Source: JAHEFT01 sp964443145
Lineage (GTDB): Bacteria > Pseudomonadota > Gammaproteobacteria > Xanthomonadales > SZUA-36
Direction of reading: 5' to 3'
Assembly: GCA_964443145.1 (NCBI GenBank)
Contig: CAYUBS010000001.1
Location: forward strand, 1-64,000
Length of the DNA stretch: 64,000 nt
Under the pieces are notes generated by a model. The model was not told the DNA's origin, did no database searches, and saw nothing but the letters and a program-made list of their open reading frames with translations. Below are positions 17,473 to 26,511 of this stretch, one piece after another (positions within the stretch are counted from its first letter, which is position 1; each line of letters opens with the position of its first letter). The position numbers were made by a program, and so were the translations under genes.

Positions 17473-19046
17473 GGGTTCTCCGATTTCACACCCAGATACC
17501 GGGACAAGTGAACATCCCGGACATTGTCCGAATAGCCGGTAATACGCGGTCTGACAAGGTGTCGCGAAACATAATAATAAAGCGGTATCACCGGCATGTC
17601 GTGCATTAACTTGGCTTCAGCCTGCTGCAATAGCCCGGTTCTTGTACTTCCACTGGATATTTCGGCTGATTTCATCAACATGTCAAATTCAGAAGACCTG
17701 TAAAAGGTGTTATTCAGCGCACTCACGCCAATGAACAAATCCAGAAAACTGGAAGGGTCGGCATAATCTGCAATCCAGCCGCCCCGGAAAACTTCGGTAA
17801 CGACACCCATTTTCCGGTTATTAACGAAGACCTTCCACTCCTCGTTGACCAGTTGCGTGTTTACACCCAGCACTTGCTTCCACATGGCCGCCACAGTTAC
17901 GGCGACGCGCCGGTGCACGCCGGAAGTGTTGTAGCGAATTTCCAGTAACAGGGGTTCGTTTTTTCCAAACCCGGACTCACGAAACAGGCGCACAGCCTTT
18001 TCTTCGCGTTCGCGCTGTGTCATGACCGACTCCGCCATCTGCACCGGCTGGTAGCCACTGATGCCCGGCGGAACCACACTCCAGCCCGGCAACTCACCGG
18101 CACCCAGTACTTTGTTCACCAGTATTTCTCGATTGACGGCAAGTGACAGTGCCCGCCTGAGCGCCCCGGAGTGTCCAAGAACCGTATGATTGAAATTGTA
18201 TCCCAGCCAAAAAGTGCCCAGGTAAGGGTGGATCCTCAGGTCTTGCGAAAGGTTCTCCTTCAACCACTTGAAACGACCGGCCGGGATGGTTTCGGTAATA
18301 TCCAGTTCACCAGCCCGGTAACGCGAAAGCTCGGCGGCGGGCTCTTCGATTGGAAAATATTCAACCGTTTCGATTTCTATACTGTCCGCTGCATAGTATT
18401 CGGGATTCTTCGCGAGCTTCAGGCTCGCACGCGGCGTCCAGTCCTTTAGCAGGAATGGGCCGTTCACCGGCCCGTGAAGCGGATCATCCATCGCTGTTGA
18501 ATGCAGCGGGTAACTTACCGGGTGAGCCAGTATCTCCAGGATCCACGGGGCCGGTTCCTTCAGTGAAATTTCAAGCAGGCCGGGTTCGAGCGCCTTAATT
18601 CCCAGCGAAGAAACATCGGCCTCGCCTTTCAGGATTTTATCCACGAACAACACGTCTTTGAGCAGACCCGCCGTCGCTGCTGCCGTTTCCGGAGTGAAGG
18701 CACGCTGCCAGGCACGGACATAATCTGCCGACGTTACCGCATCGCCATTTGACCAGCGGGCATCCGGCCGCAGCGTAAATCGGTAGCGCCTGCCTGCGTC
18801 CAGCACCTGCCAGGACTCAGCCTGTCCCGGGACCAGCTCACCCTGTTCATCGAAGGTTACCAGGCCCTCCCGGATGTCACGCAACAGGTTGATCGCAGCG
18901 AGGCCCTGGGCCTGGTGGATGTGAAGGGAGTCGGGCTCCGGACCCAGACCACGGTAAATTTCCGCTGCTGCCACGACCTGCACCACCAGCATCATTGACA
19001 AGCTTGCAAGAATGTACGCGCAAATGCGCCGTTTGAGGAAGAGCAT
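17469..19046 (-). CDS. peptide-binding protein OppA (second paralogue, soluble type)
   Basis: Substrate-binding protein of the same family as its downstream neighbour, sharing the order of motifs (GLGPEPDSLHIHQAQGL near the mature start, VVPPGISGY, EIRYNTSGVHR, DYADPSSFLDLF). Instead of a lipobox it has a cleavable signal ending VVQVVAAA before Glu at about residue 29, so it is predicted to be free in the periplasm. 525 residues. First gene of the operon; a four-base overlap with the next gene. The two proteins likely differ in peptide preference, but specificity cannot be read from sequence. Confidence 0.92.
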   Translation of the reverse strand: MLFLKRRICAYILASLSMMLVVQVVAAAEIYRGLGPEPDSLHIHQAQGLAAINLLRDIREGLVTFDEQGELVPGQAESWQVLDAGRRYRFTLRPDARWSNGDAVTSADYVRAWQRAFTPETAAATAGLLKDVLFVDKILKGEADVSSLGIKALEPGLLEISLKEPAPWILEILAHPVSYPLHSTAMDDPLHGPVNGPFLLKDWTPRASLKLAKNPEYYAADSIEIETVEYFPIEEPAAELSRYRAGELDITETIPAGRFKWLKENLSQDLRIHPYLGTFWLGYNFNHTVLGHSGALRRALSLAVNREILVNKVLGAGELPGWSVVPPGISGYQPVQMAESVMTQREREEKAVRLFRESGFGKNEPLLLEIRYNTSGVHRRVAVTVAAMWKQVLGVNTQLVNEEWKVFVNNRKMGVVTEVFRGGWIADYADPSSFLDLFIGVSALNNTFYRSSEFDMLMKSAEISSGSTRTGLLQQAEAKLMHDMPVIPLYYYVSRHLVRPRITGYSDNVRDVHLSRYLGVKSENP

Positions 19047-19196
19047 GTGGTGGTCCAGTCTGTTTCGTCCGTGTTCCTGCGTGTATCCTAGGCAATCGGA
19101 CCGGGCTTTCCAATGTTATTTATTCGGATGACTGTGATTGGCTTACCGATTTACCGGTCCTGTGCGAAAGAAACCCAGTTTTTACGGAGCATGTGT

Positions 19197-20561
19197 GTGA
19201 CAGATTCGGGAAAAATCGACACCCTCGGAACCAGGGACGAACTGGTCTCCTACCTTGCAAGCGGCTGCAAACCTGAGTCGCAATGGAAGATGGGTACCGA
19301 GCATGAAAAATTCGGCTATACGCTGGATGACCTGCGCCCGTTACCGTATGCGGGGGAACGCGGCATTCGCACGATACTGACCGGTCTCGCCGAAAGGTAT
19401 GGCTGGCGCCCGGTTATTGAGGACGGGCTTCCTATAGCGCTGCTGGACGACACAGGCGCATCAATCACGCTCGAGCCCGGTGGGCAACTGGAGCTTTCCG
19501 GAGCTCTACTCGATAACATCCACGAGACATGCACCGAAGTTAATACGCATCTGAAACAGGTCCGGTCAATTTCGGAACCACTGGATATTGCATTCCTGGG
19601 TATGGGCTTCCAGCCCAGATTGCGGCGCGATGAGATGGAATGGATGCCCAAAGCACGTTACCGGATCATGCGGGAATACATGGACAAGGTTGGTACCATG
19701 GGCCAGGACATGATGTCTCGCACCTGTACGGTTCAGGTCAACCTGGATTTCGGCTCAGAGTCGGATATGGTGCACAAATTCCGGACCTCGCTGGCGCTGC
19801 AGCCAATCGCAACCGCGCTATTCGCCAACTCACCGTTCACCGATGGCAAACCGAATGGTTTCGTGAGCTACCGCTCACACGTCTGGGAGGATACCGACCC
19901 GGACCGTACCGGTATGCTGCCCTTTGTATTTGATGGCGACATGGGCTTTGAAAAATACACCGACTACATGCTGGATGTGCCCATGTACTTCGTTTACAGG
20001 GAGGGTGTCTACATCGATGCCTCAGGCCAGTCTTTTCGAGATTTCCTCCAGGGCAGACTGCCGGCCTTACCCGGCGAGCGCCCCACGGTTAAAGACTGGG
20101 AAGACCACCTGACCACGGCCTTTCCGGAAGTCAGACTGAAACGATTCCTGGAAATGCGCGGTGCGGACGGTGGATCCTGGAGCCGTTTGTGTGCGCTACC
20201 GGCCATCTGGGCCGGCTTGCTCTATCACCAGCCCTCGCTGGACGCTGCCTGGGATATCGCCCGGGACTGGAGCATGGAAGAACGACTGAAACTGCGTGAG
20301 GACGTTCCCCGACTCGGCCTGAAAGCGACCATCCGTGGCAGGACCGTGCAATCTATCGCAAAGGATGTGATCGAACTGGCGAATGACGGCCTGGTTGCCC
20401 GCGGCAGACTCAACGCAGCAGGGGACAATGAAACGGGCTTCCTCAACCCATTGCGGGACGTAGTGGAAAGCGGGGTAACCCCCGCTGAACGAAAACTAAA
20501 GCTATATCATGGTGAGTGGAACGGCTCAGTCGATCCCGTTTTCACCGAGTGTGCTTACTGA
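19197..20561 (+). CDS. gshA: glutamate-cysteine ligase, plant/Xanthomonas type
   Basis: First step of glutathione synthesis: ATP-dependent joining of Glu and Cys. Motifs KMGTEHEKFGY, GGQLELSGALLDNIHET and MSRTCTVQVNLDFGSESDM place it in the plant-like GCS2 branch rather than the E. coli type. An ATG at 19191 is only one base from GGAG (19186-19189); the GTG at 19197 has a 7-base spacer and gives 454 residues, the usual family length, so I chose it. An upstream in-frame ATG at 19113 would add a tail unrelated to the family. Runs into a convergent gene with no gap. Confidence 0.94.
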   Translation: MTDSGKIDTLGTRDELVSYLASGCKPESQWKMGTEHEKFGYTLDDLRPLPYAGERGIRTILTGLAERYGWRPVIEDGLPIALLDDTGASITLEPGGQLELSGALLDNIHETCTEVNTHLKQVRSISEPLDIAFLGMGFQPRLRRDEMEWMPKARYRIMREYMDKVGTMGQDMMSRTCTVQVNLDFGSESDMVHKFRTSLALQPIATALFANSPFTDGKPNGFVSYRSHVWEDTDPDRTGMLPFVFDGDMGFEKYTDYMLDVPMYFVYREGVYIDASGQSFRDFLQGRLPALPGERPTVKDWEDHLTTAFPEVRLKRFLEMRGADGGSWSRLCALPAIWAGLLYHQPSLDAAWDIARDWSMEERLKLREDVPRLGLKATIRGRTVQSIAKDVIELANDGLVARGRLNAAGDNETGFLNPLRDVVESGVTPAERKLKLYHGEWNGSVDPVFTECAY

Positions 20562-20990
20562 TCAGGGCGCACAAGCTCCTACCCTGCGGCCTTCCCAGCT
20601 CATGTTCATCTCCATGTTCTGACCCTGTACGGACATGGTCATCAGCCCCCCTCCGGTGACACTGTCACCATGGGATGTGGCTTCCCATTCACCATGCATC
20701 GTGCCGCCGTCTACCGGGCAATCGATCGCCCATGACATGGTGTCCCCAGACAGCTGATTCATCTCGAAGGTGCAGGCCGGGTCCATTCCTTCGCCAACGA
20801 GCTCATCCATGGACAATTCTGATTTGTCCATGCATTCCTTAACGGTTGTCACGCGCGGTTGCGGCAACATCGGCATTTGCATTGTGCTTGTCATTTCCCA
20901 CATACCCGGTTCAATCGAAAGGCCGTCCGCCTGGGCGGCTGGTACTGCCAAAAACAGGATGCCGAGCAGTGTAAAGTTTCTGATAACCAT
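20562..20990 (-). CDS. DUF3617-family secreted protein
   Basis: Small periplasmic protein of unknown role. Signal peptide (about residues 1-21, FTLLGILFLAVPAAQA), then the family hallmark IEPGMWEMTSTMQMP, two cysteine pairs (KEC..PAC, and DCPV..GAC) and a DUF3617-like Gly/Met-rich strand set. 142 residues. Fourteen bases after the algC stop, so probably on the same transcript. The stop is directly adjacent to the stop of convergent gshA. Confidence 0.85.
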   Translation of the reverse strand: MVIRNFTLLGILFLAVPAAQADGLSIEPGMWEMTSTMQMPMLPQPRVTTVKECMDKSELSMDELVGEGMDPACTFEMNQLSGDTMSWAIDCPVDGGTMHGEWEATSHGDSVTGGGLMTMSVQGQNMEMNMSWEGRRVGACAP

Positions 20991-21004
20991 TATTTTTTAC
21001 CTCT

Positions 21005-23503
21005 TTAAAACGGTAGTTCAAGATCGGGATTGAGTTCAAGCATCTGTGAACGGAAAGTGTCCTTTATCCTTTCCAGTGCTTCCTCGGTCTCCGCATCAAA
21101 GCGGACCACCAGGATCGGTGTTGTGTTCGACGCCCTGACCAGCCCCCACCCGTCATCAAAATCAGCCCGCAAACCGTCTATCGTGCTGATACTGGCCCCC
21201 TGGAACTGAGCCCTGTCAATGAAGGCCTCTACAAAAGCGTGATTCTCGCCTTCCTGCATATGCACTTTCAGTTCCGGTGTGCTGAAACTGGTCGGCAAGG
21301 CGTTCAGGATGGCTTCCGGTGGTGTTTCCGTGCTACCGAGAATTTCCAGCAGCCGTGCCGCCGCGTAAATCCCATCATCGACGCCATACCAGCGCTCGCC
21401 GAAAAAGAAATGTCCGCTCATCTCGCCGGCAAAGGGTGATCCGATCTCTTTCATTTTCGCTTTAATCAGGGAGTGGCCGGTCTTGTACATAACCGGGTTA
21501 CCACCCGCCTGCTGTATCACCTTGGGCAAATGACTGGTGCACTTCACATCGTAAATGATGGTGGCGCCCGGGTTGCGGTCCAGTACATCGAGTGCCAGCA
21601 GCATCATGATCCGGTCCGGGAAAATGATATCTCCGCCCAATGTAACCACGCCCAGGCGATCGGCGTCACCATCCAGTGCCAACCCCAGGTCGGCGTCCAT
21701 CAGGCGTACAGACTCGATCAGGTCCGCCAGGTTTTCAGGTTCGCTCGGATCCGGATGGTGGTTGGGGAAGGTCCCGTCGACCTCGTCGAACAATGGCAGG
21801 ACTTCAACGCCGATGGCCCGCAGTACTTCAGCCGCACAAACGCCTCCAATGCCGTTTCCACAATCAATGACCACTTTCAACTCACGCTCTACCTGGATAT
21901 CGTCCGCGATACGCTGAATGTAATCCGGAACCACATTCTTACGGGTCAGGGTTCCTTCACCCGCACTCAGATCGCTGGCCATGATGCGGCGGTACAGATC
22001 ACTGATGGCCTCACCGTGCAGTGTGTCGCCGCCGATCATAATCTTGAAACCGTTATAGTCAGGCGGATTGTGGCTGCCGGTGATCATTACACCGGACCCG
22101 GCCCCTATTTCATGGGCCGCGTAGTAGAGGACGCCTGTTGGAACAGCGCCAATATCCAGCACATCGCAGCCGGAAGCCAGGATGCCTTCGATCATCCCTT
22201 CCATCAGGTAAGGGCCGGACAGACGTCCGTCCCGGGCAACAACGACAGGCCCAACGTTACCCTTCAGGGCCAGGGTACCCACGGCCTGCCCCACACTCCT
22301 GGCCACACCGGAGTCCAGGGTTTTGTCGATCACCCCGCGGATATCGTATGCGCGGAATATTTCCGGGGTCAGTTCCACGGGCGCGTGCGTCGTTTCTTTC
22401 AATTTGTGTTTCTCGTTAAGGTTGTATCGCAACCGCATAGCCGGAGGATCAGAAGCATCCGGGGACATCGGTGGTTTGTCCGGCTCGACCTGTTTTTCCT
22501 GCCCCTGTTGCTCTTCGCTCACATCTGCTGGGGGGCGGGCAATCGCAGGCGCGGGGCTGGTAGTAGCATCGGCTGCAACGGGTTCTGGTGCTTGCAAGGC
22601 TTTCTCTGCACGGGTCTTTGCAATCCGTATTTCGATTTCCCGTTTCCTGGCTTCGTATTCCTTTTTCCAGGCATCCCTGGCGCGATATAAAAGAAGAGAC
22701 ACGACAATGCAGAGCACACCGGCCAGAATCGCCAGTAGAGTCGTTTTGCCGCTGATCAGACCAATGTGTGTGGGTTGAGGGTACTCAACCCGGAACAGCG
22801 TACCGGGTACCGGAATCCGGTCCGGAATTTCATCCTGGATGCTGGGGTCGCCCCACTCCCGCAGATGGCTCACCCTTTGCCTGCCGTTGTATTGCGTAAG
22901 GCTGATGAATCCCAACGACGAATACTCGGGATTAAACCCCGTCAGCAGGTAGTCGAGATCCATTTCTACGACCATCACGCCAACAACCAGCTCTTCTGAC
23001 AGGATGACCGCCGAGTCTAACAGCCGTGGCGGTTGCAGGGTAAAATGGACCTGCATCAGCCCCCTCCCGTTTTCCAGGGTGGACAGGATCATGTCATAAA
23101 CGGCATAACCATTTGGCCCGAATTCAGCTGGATTCAAAGCGTCCAGGCTCGCACCAAAAACCGACACGTTGGTGGCATCACCCGTTTTTCCCTGCATCCA
23201 GGTGGTAAGCTCTACTCCGGCGTCAGGGTCTTCCAGTGCCCGGATAGCAAGCGCCTGCGCCTGCTCATCAGCCATCGCATTTTTCAGTGCCTGCACCGGC
23301 GGCATCAGGCTGCTAACTGCATAGCGCCCTTCTTCGTGGGCCTGCGATGCTACGCCAACATAGCGCCAATCACTGAAAGTCAGCCATATGGCGACAACGA
23401 TGGTCAACAGACCAAACGCGGCCAGCAGGACGATGAAGCGTTTGCCGACATACTTCCGGGTCGACAGTTGGACGAATTCACCCAGCTTTTCCTTAAACTC
23501 CAT
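21005..23503 (-). CDS. algC: phosphomannomutase/phosphoglucomutase AlgC with membrane sensor-like N-terminus
   Basis: Interconverts hexose 1- and 6-phosphates for alginate, LPS and nucleotide-sugar synthesis. The catalytic half (about 380-832) has phosphoserine loop TGSHNPPDYNG (Ser477), metal loop DGDADRLG, sugar loop GEMSGH and phosphate loop RASNTTP. Before it lie a cytoplasmic stub, membrane helix 1 (about 22-42), a periplasmic domain of about 200 residues, membrane helix 2 (about 254-273) and a Pro/Glu-rich linker. AAGGA 9-10 bases before the ATG at 23503 supports this start; a longer reading frame to 23602 would overlap dut. P. aeruginosa AlgC, by memory, is 463 residues and lacks this front end. 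Confidence 0.94.
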   Translation of the reverse strand: MEFKEKLGEFVQLSTRKYVGKRFIVLLAAFGLLTIVVAIWLTFSDWRYVGVASQAHEEGRYAVSSLMPPVQALKNAMADEQAQALAIRALEDPDAGVELTTWMQGKTGDATNVSVFGASLDALNPAEFGPNGYAVYDMILSTLENGRGLMQVHFTLQPPRLLDSAVILSEELVVGVMVVEMDLDYLLTGFNPEYSSLGFISLTQYNGRQRVSHLREWGDPSIQDEIPDRIPVPGTLFRVEYPQPTHIGLISGKTTLLAILAGVLCIVVSLLLYRARDAWKKEYEARKREIEIRIAKTRAEKALQAPEPVAADATTSPAPAIARPPADVSEEQQGQEKQVEPDKPPMSPDASDPPAMRLRYNLNEKHKLKETTHAPVELTPEIFRAYDIRGVIDKTLDSGVARSVGQAVGTLALKGNVGPVVVARDGRLSGPYLMEGMIEGILASGCDVLDIGAVPTGVLYYAAHEIGAGSGVMITGSHNPPDYNGFKIMIGGDTLHGEAISDLYRRIMASDLSAGEGTLTRKNVVPDYIQRIADDIQVERELKVVIDCGNGIGGVCAAEVLRAIGVEVLPLFDEVDGTFPNHHPDPSEPENLADLIESVRLMDADLGLALDGDADRLGVVTLGGDIIFPDRIMMLLALDVLDRNPGATIIYDVKCTSHLPKVIQQAGGNPVMYKTGHSLIKAKMKEIGSPFAGEMSGHFFFGERWYGVDDGIYAAARLLEILGSTETPPEAILNALPTSFSTPELKVHMQEGENHAFVEAFIDRAQFQGASISTIDGLRADFDDGWGLVRASNTTPILVVRFDAETEEALERIKDTFRSQMLELNPDLELPF

Positions 23504-23516
23504 AGATCGCAGTCCT

Positions 23517-23972
23517 TTACGAATGTCCGGTGTGACCAAATCCGCCGCCACCCCGGTCAGAGGCATCAAATTCTGTAACGATTTCCCAGTCAGCCAGAAC
23601 AACCGGCACGAATACCAGCTGAGCGATTCGGGCGCCTGGCTCTACTGTAAACGGGGAAGTTGAACGATTCCAGCAGGAGACGAAGACCTGCCCCTGGTAA
23701 TCACTGTCGATCAGCCCCACCAGGTTACCCAGCACAATTCCATGTTTATGCCCCAAACCCGAACGCGGAAGAATCACCGCAGCCATGCCCGTATCTCCCA
23801 TGTGCATGGCAAAACCGGTCGGGATCAAATGCGTCTCGCCAGGCGAAACGGTCAGGGTTTCCTCGAGGCAGGCCCGTAAATCCATACCGGCGGAGCCGGC
23901 CGTCGCATAATCCGGTAACGGAAACTCAGTTCCCAGACGCGGGTCTAATATTTTTATCTGAACGGGTTTCAA
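23517..23972 (-). CDS. dut: dUTP diphosphatase
   Basis: Hydrolyses dUTP to dUMP and PPi, keeping uracil out of DNA and supplying dTMP synthesis. 151 residues, as in E. coli. The five trimer motifs are present: AGSAGMDLRA, PRSGLGHKHG, GLIDSDYQG, RIAQLVFVPV and the C-terminal arm RGGGGFGHTGHS. The first 47 bases overlap the end of coaBC in another frame, and algC follows after 13 bases, giving the coaBC-dut-algC order known from pseudomonads. Confidence 0.97.
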   Translation of the reverse strand: MKPVQIKILDPRLGTEFPLPDYATAGSAGMDLRACLEETLTVSPGETHLIPTGFAMHMGDTGMAAVILPRSGLGHKHGIVLGNLVGLIDSDYQGQVFVSCWNRSTSPFTVEPGARIAQLVFVPVVLADWEIVTEFDASDRGGGGFGHTGHS

Positions 23973-25164
23973 TGCGTTCTTTTTCCTTCATGCGAGCAGC
24001 CGCCTCTTCGATCAGCAGCCGCGCAAGCTCTTGCTTGCTTCCTTTACCCAGGTACTTCTCACCACCCGGAACCAAAATCAGTATTTCGTTGTTTTCGCTA
24101 TCAAATCCCGAATCATCCTGCCCGACCCGGTTGGCAGCAATCATATCAAGCCTTTTACGTGAAAGCTTCTCAATCGCGTGCTCTTTGAGATTCTCGGTCT
24201 CTGCCGCAAAGCCGACGGTGAACGGCCCTGTGTCCAAAGCAGCCACCTCGGCGACGATATCCGGCGTGCCCACCAATTCCAGCTTCTGCGTTGGCAAGCC
24301 TTTTTTGATCTTCTGTTCCGCCTTGCGGGCAGGCGTGTAGTCTGCAACAGCGGCCACACTGATGAACACATCCGCTGTGGCCGCGAGGCGAACCACTTCA
24401 TCCCGCATCTCGACAGCCCCGCGAACGTCTATCCGCTTGACACCTGAAGGGGTCTCCAGTGTTACCGGACCCGCCACCAGGCTAACGTCCGCACCCGCTG
24501 CAACGGCCGCCCGGGCAACAGCGAACCCCATTCTCCCGGATGAGCGGTTGCCGATATAGCGCACCGGATCAATGTCCTCAAAGGTAGGGCCGGCCGAAAT
24601 CAAAACGCGGACACCTTCAAGACAACGGCTCGGGGCGGGAGCCAGTGCAGTGATGATTTCAACAGGCTCCAGCATACGGCCCGGGCCTGTCTCACCACAG
24701 GCCTGACTGCCGCTGGCGGGGCCGGCGAACTGCACCCCGCGTTCACGCAACAAGCTGTAATTGGCCTGTGTGGCCGCATTGATCCACATCTGGTAATTCA
24801 TCGCTGGCGCCAACATCACCGGGGCTGAGGTTGCCAGGCAAATTGTGGACAGCAGGTCATTCGCAAATCCATGCGCAAGGCGGGCCATAAAATCTGCAGT
24901 GGCCGGCGCAACCAGGACCTGGTCTGCCCACCGGGCCAATTCGATGTGCCCCATTCCAGCCTCGGCGGCTTCATCCAGCAGGGTCGTATGAACTGGATTT
25001 CCTGAGACAGCCTGAAACGTCAGCGGCGTTACAAACGCCGTTGCTCCGGGGGTCATCACCACCCGGACTTCCGCGCCTGTATCGCGCAAACGCCGAACCA
25101 GGTCAGCCGACTTATAAGCTGCTATCCCACCGCTTACACCCAGCAAAATCCGTCTGCCGCTCAT
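23926..25164 (-). CDS. coaBC: bifunctional phosphopantothenoylcysteine decarboxylase/synthetase CoaBC
   Basis: Two steps of coenzyme A synthesis: CTP-dependent joining of 4'-phosphopantothenate and Cys, then FMN-dependent decarboxylation. The N-terminal flavoprotein half begins GRRILLGVSGGIAAYKSADL and has the active PAMNYQMW segment; the C-terminal synthetase half starts near residue 190 (VLISAGPTFEDIDPVRYIGNRSSGRMG). The chosen ATG at 25164 has GGAG upstream and gives 412 residues (E. coli 406); an upstream in-frame start would add 40 unrelated residues overlapping the radC leader. Confidence 0.96.
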   Translation of the reverse strand: MSGRRILLGVSGGIAAYKSADLVRRLRDTGAEVRVVMTPGATAFVTPLTFQAVSGNPVHTTLLDEAAEAGMGHIELARWADQVLVAPATADFMARLAHGFANDLLSTICLATSAPVMLAPAMNYQMWINAATQANYSLLRERGVQFAGPASGSQACGETGPGRMLEPVEIITALAPAPSRCLEGVRVLISAGPTFEDIDPVRYIGNRSSGRMGFAVARAAVAAGADVSLVAGPVTLETPSGVKRIDVRGAVEMRDEVVRLAATADVFISVAAVADYTPARKAEQKIKKGLPTQKLELVGTPDIVAEVAALDTGPFTVGFAAETENLKEHAIEKLSRKRLDMIAANRVGQDDSGFDSENNEILILVPGGEKYLGKGSKQELARLLIEEAAARMKEKERIETRSDKNIRPASGN

Positions 25165-25265
25165 CGGTTCAATTCTCCACCCATTATTATTGCTGGTTAA
25201 TAGCTTACATCCACTCAGGGGATTTTTCTGCAACGAAAGGGTTTTTACATCTTCACAATGGGGGT

Positions 25266-25922
25266 ATGAACAAAGTCCTGCCACGAGAAAAACTGGCGTC
25301 TACCGGCGTTACCTCACTCGATGACGTCGAACTTCTGGCCATCCTCCTGGGTACCGGTACTGGCCGGCTGAGTGTCACGGAACTGGCCGCGAGCCTGCTG
25401 CTTACCTTCGGGGGCTTTCGCGGACTGCTGCAAGCCAATCGACGCACGCTGGAGAAGCAACAGGGACTGGGGCCGGCTAAAACTGCCAAGCTTCTGGCCG
25501 TGCTGGAGCTGTCCAGGCGACACCTGAACGAGGTCCTGGTGCGCGGCAAGCCCCTGGAAAGCCCTGACCTGACGCGGCAATATTTGAAGACCGCCCTTCG
25601 CGACCACCCCAACGAGGTGTTCGCCTGCCTTTTTCTGGACACGCGACACCGGGTGATCGCTTTTGAAGAACTGTTTCACGGCACTATCGACGGCGCCACC
25701 GTGTACCCCAGGGTGGTGGCTGAAAAAGCCTTGCAACATGGTGCTGCAGCCCTGATAGTGGCGCATAATCATCCTTCAGGTATTAGCGAACCCAGCCTGG
25801 CTGACCAGGCCATAACACGCCGCCTGAAGGACGCACTGGCCTTGCTTGATATCAGGTTACTCGACCATTTTGTCGTCGGCGAAGGGTCTCCGGTGTCCAT
25901 GGCGGCCCGTGGTCTTCTCTGA
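25266..25922 (+). CDS. radC: RadC-family JAB/MPN protein
   Basis: Historically called a DNA-repair protein; the actual role is unsettled and the fold is a JAMM metalloprotease-like domain. The C-terminal half has the zinc motif HNHPSG with a distal Asp (EPSLADQ), and the N-terminal half a helix-hairpin-helix (LQANRRTLEKQQGLGPAKTAKL). With the ATG at 25266 it has 218 residues (E. coli 222), though the usual leading W-x-E-x-RPREKL stretch is shortened to VLPREKL. Divergent from coaBC across a 101-base gap. Confidence 0.92.
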   Translation: MNKVLPREKLASTGVTSLDDVELLAILLGTGTGRLSVTELAASLLLTFGGFRGLLQANRRTLEKQQGLGPAKTAKLLAVLELSRRHLNEVLVRGKPLESPDLTRQYLKTALRDHPNEVFACLFLDTRHRVIAFEELFHGTIDGATVYPRVVAEKALQHGAAALIVAHNHPSGISEPSLADQAITRRLKDALALLDIRLLDHFVVGEGSPVSMAARGLL

Positions 25923-25927
25923 AAACC

Positions 25928-25956
25928 TTGCATACTTCTGCTGTATGGGTTATAAA
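25928..25956 (+). promoter_or_regulatory. sigma-70 promoter of rpmB-rpmG
   Basis: TTGCAT (25928-25933), a 17-base spacer, then TATAAA (25951-25956). Start of transcription would be near 25963, about 34 bases before the rpmB ATG. It begins six bases after the radC stop, so the ribosomal pair is uncoupled from radC. Confidence 0.75.
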
Positions 25957-25996
25957 GTGCGGCTGTATTTTTCAACGCATTATTACGGGAATTTCC

Positions 25997-26233
25997 ATGT
26001 CACGAGTTTGTCAGGTCACCGGAAAAAAGCCTATATCCGGAAATAACGTGTCGCACTCTAATATCAAGAGCAAGCGACGTTTTTTGCCTAACCTGCACCG
26101 CCACCGTTTTTGGGTGGCAAGCGAGAATCGCTGGGTGAGGCTTCGCGTCTCGACCAAGGGTATGCGCATCATCGACAAGAAAGGTATCGATGTTGTACTG
26201 TCAGACCTGCGGGCACGTGGCGAAAAGGTATAA
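25997..26233 (+). CDS. rpmB: 50S ribosomal protein L28
   Basis: Large-subunit ribosomal protein. 78 residues, identical in length to E. coli L28, starting MSRVCQVTGKKPISGNNVSH and with the basic core SKRRFLPNLHRHRFW and RLRVSTKGMR. The ATG at 25997 has GGGA a few bases upstream; a longer in-frame reading from 25928 would run through the promoter and is rejected. Followed 15 bases later by rpmG. Confidence 0.98.
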   Translation: MSRVCQVTGKKPISGNNVSHSNIKSKRRFLPNLHRHRFWVASENRWVRLRVSTKGMRIIDKKGIDVVLSDLRARGEKV

Positions 26234-26248
26234 AGGAGGATTTGAGCA

Positions 26249-26416
26249 ATGGCCAAGAGCGCAAGAGATAAAATCCGCCTGAATTCTTCAGCAGGCACCG
26301 GTCACTTTTACACGACCGACAAGAACAAGAAGAACACGCCTGCAAAAATGGAGGTCAAGAAATACGACCCCGTTGTACGCAAGCACGTCATGTACAAGGA
26401 AGGCAAAATCAAGTAA
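26249..26416 (+). CDS. rpmG: 50S ribosomal protein L33
   Basis: Large-subunit ribosomal protein of 55 residues, the E. coli length. It reads MAKSARDKIRLNSSAGTGHF, then KNKKNTPAKMEVKKYDPVVR. It lacks the CxxC zinc pairs, so it is the zinc-independent form. A strong AAAGGAGG lies 8 bases before the ATG. With rpmB it forms a two-gene unit closed by a terminator. Confidence 0.98.
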   Translation: MAKSARDKIRLNSSAGTGHFYTTDKNKKNTPAKMEVKKYDPVVRKHVMYKEGKIK

Positions 26417-26446
26417 CACCGATGCTGCCTTGCATATATGCGAAAG

Positions 26447-26471
26447 ACCCGCCTTTTTGGCGGGTTTTTTT
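26447..26471 (+). terminator. Rho-independent terminator of rpmB-rpmG
   Basis: ACCCGCC TTTTT GGCGGGT, a perfect 7-bp stem with five-base loop, followed by a run of T (26465-26471). It lies 30 bases after the rpmG stop and before mutM. Confidence 0.93.
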
Positions 26472-26511
26472 ATGCCGCAGATACCACCTCCTACCCCGGT
26501 GAAGCCCTTTC

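Noticed and set aside
21473..22690. 405-residue open frame on the plus strand opposite algC
   Set aside because: It is the antisense of conserved mutase codons (active loops read correctly on the minus strand), with composition typical of a GC-rich shadow frame and no recognised domain.
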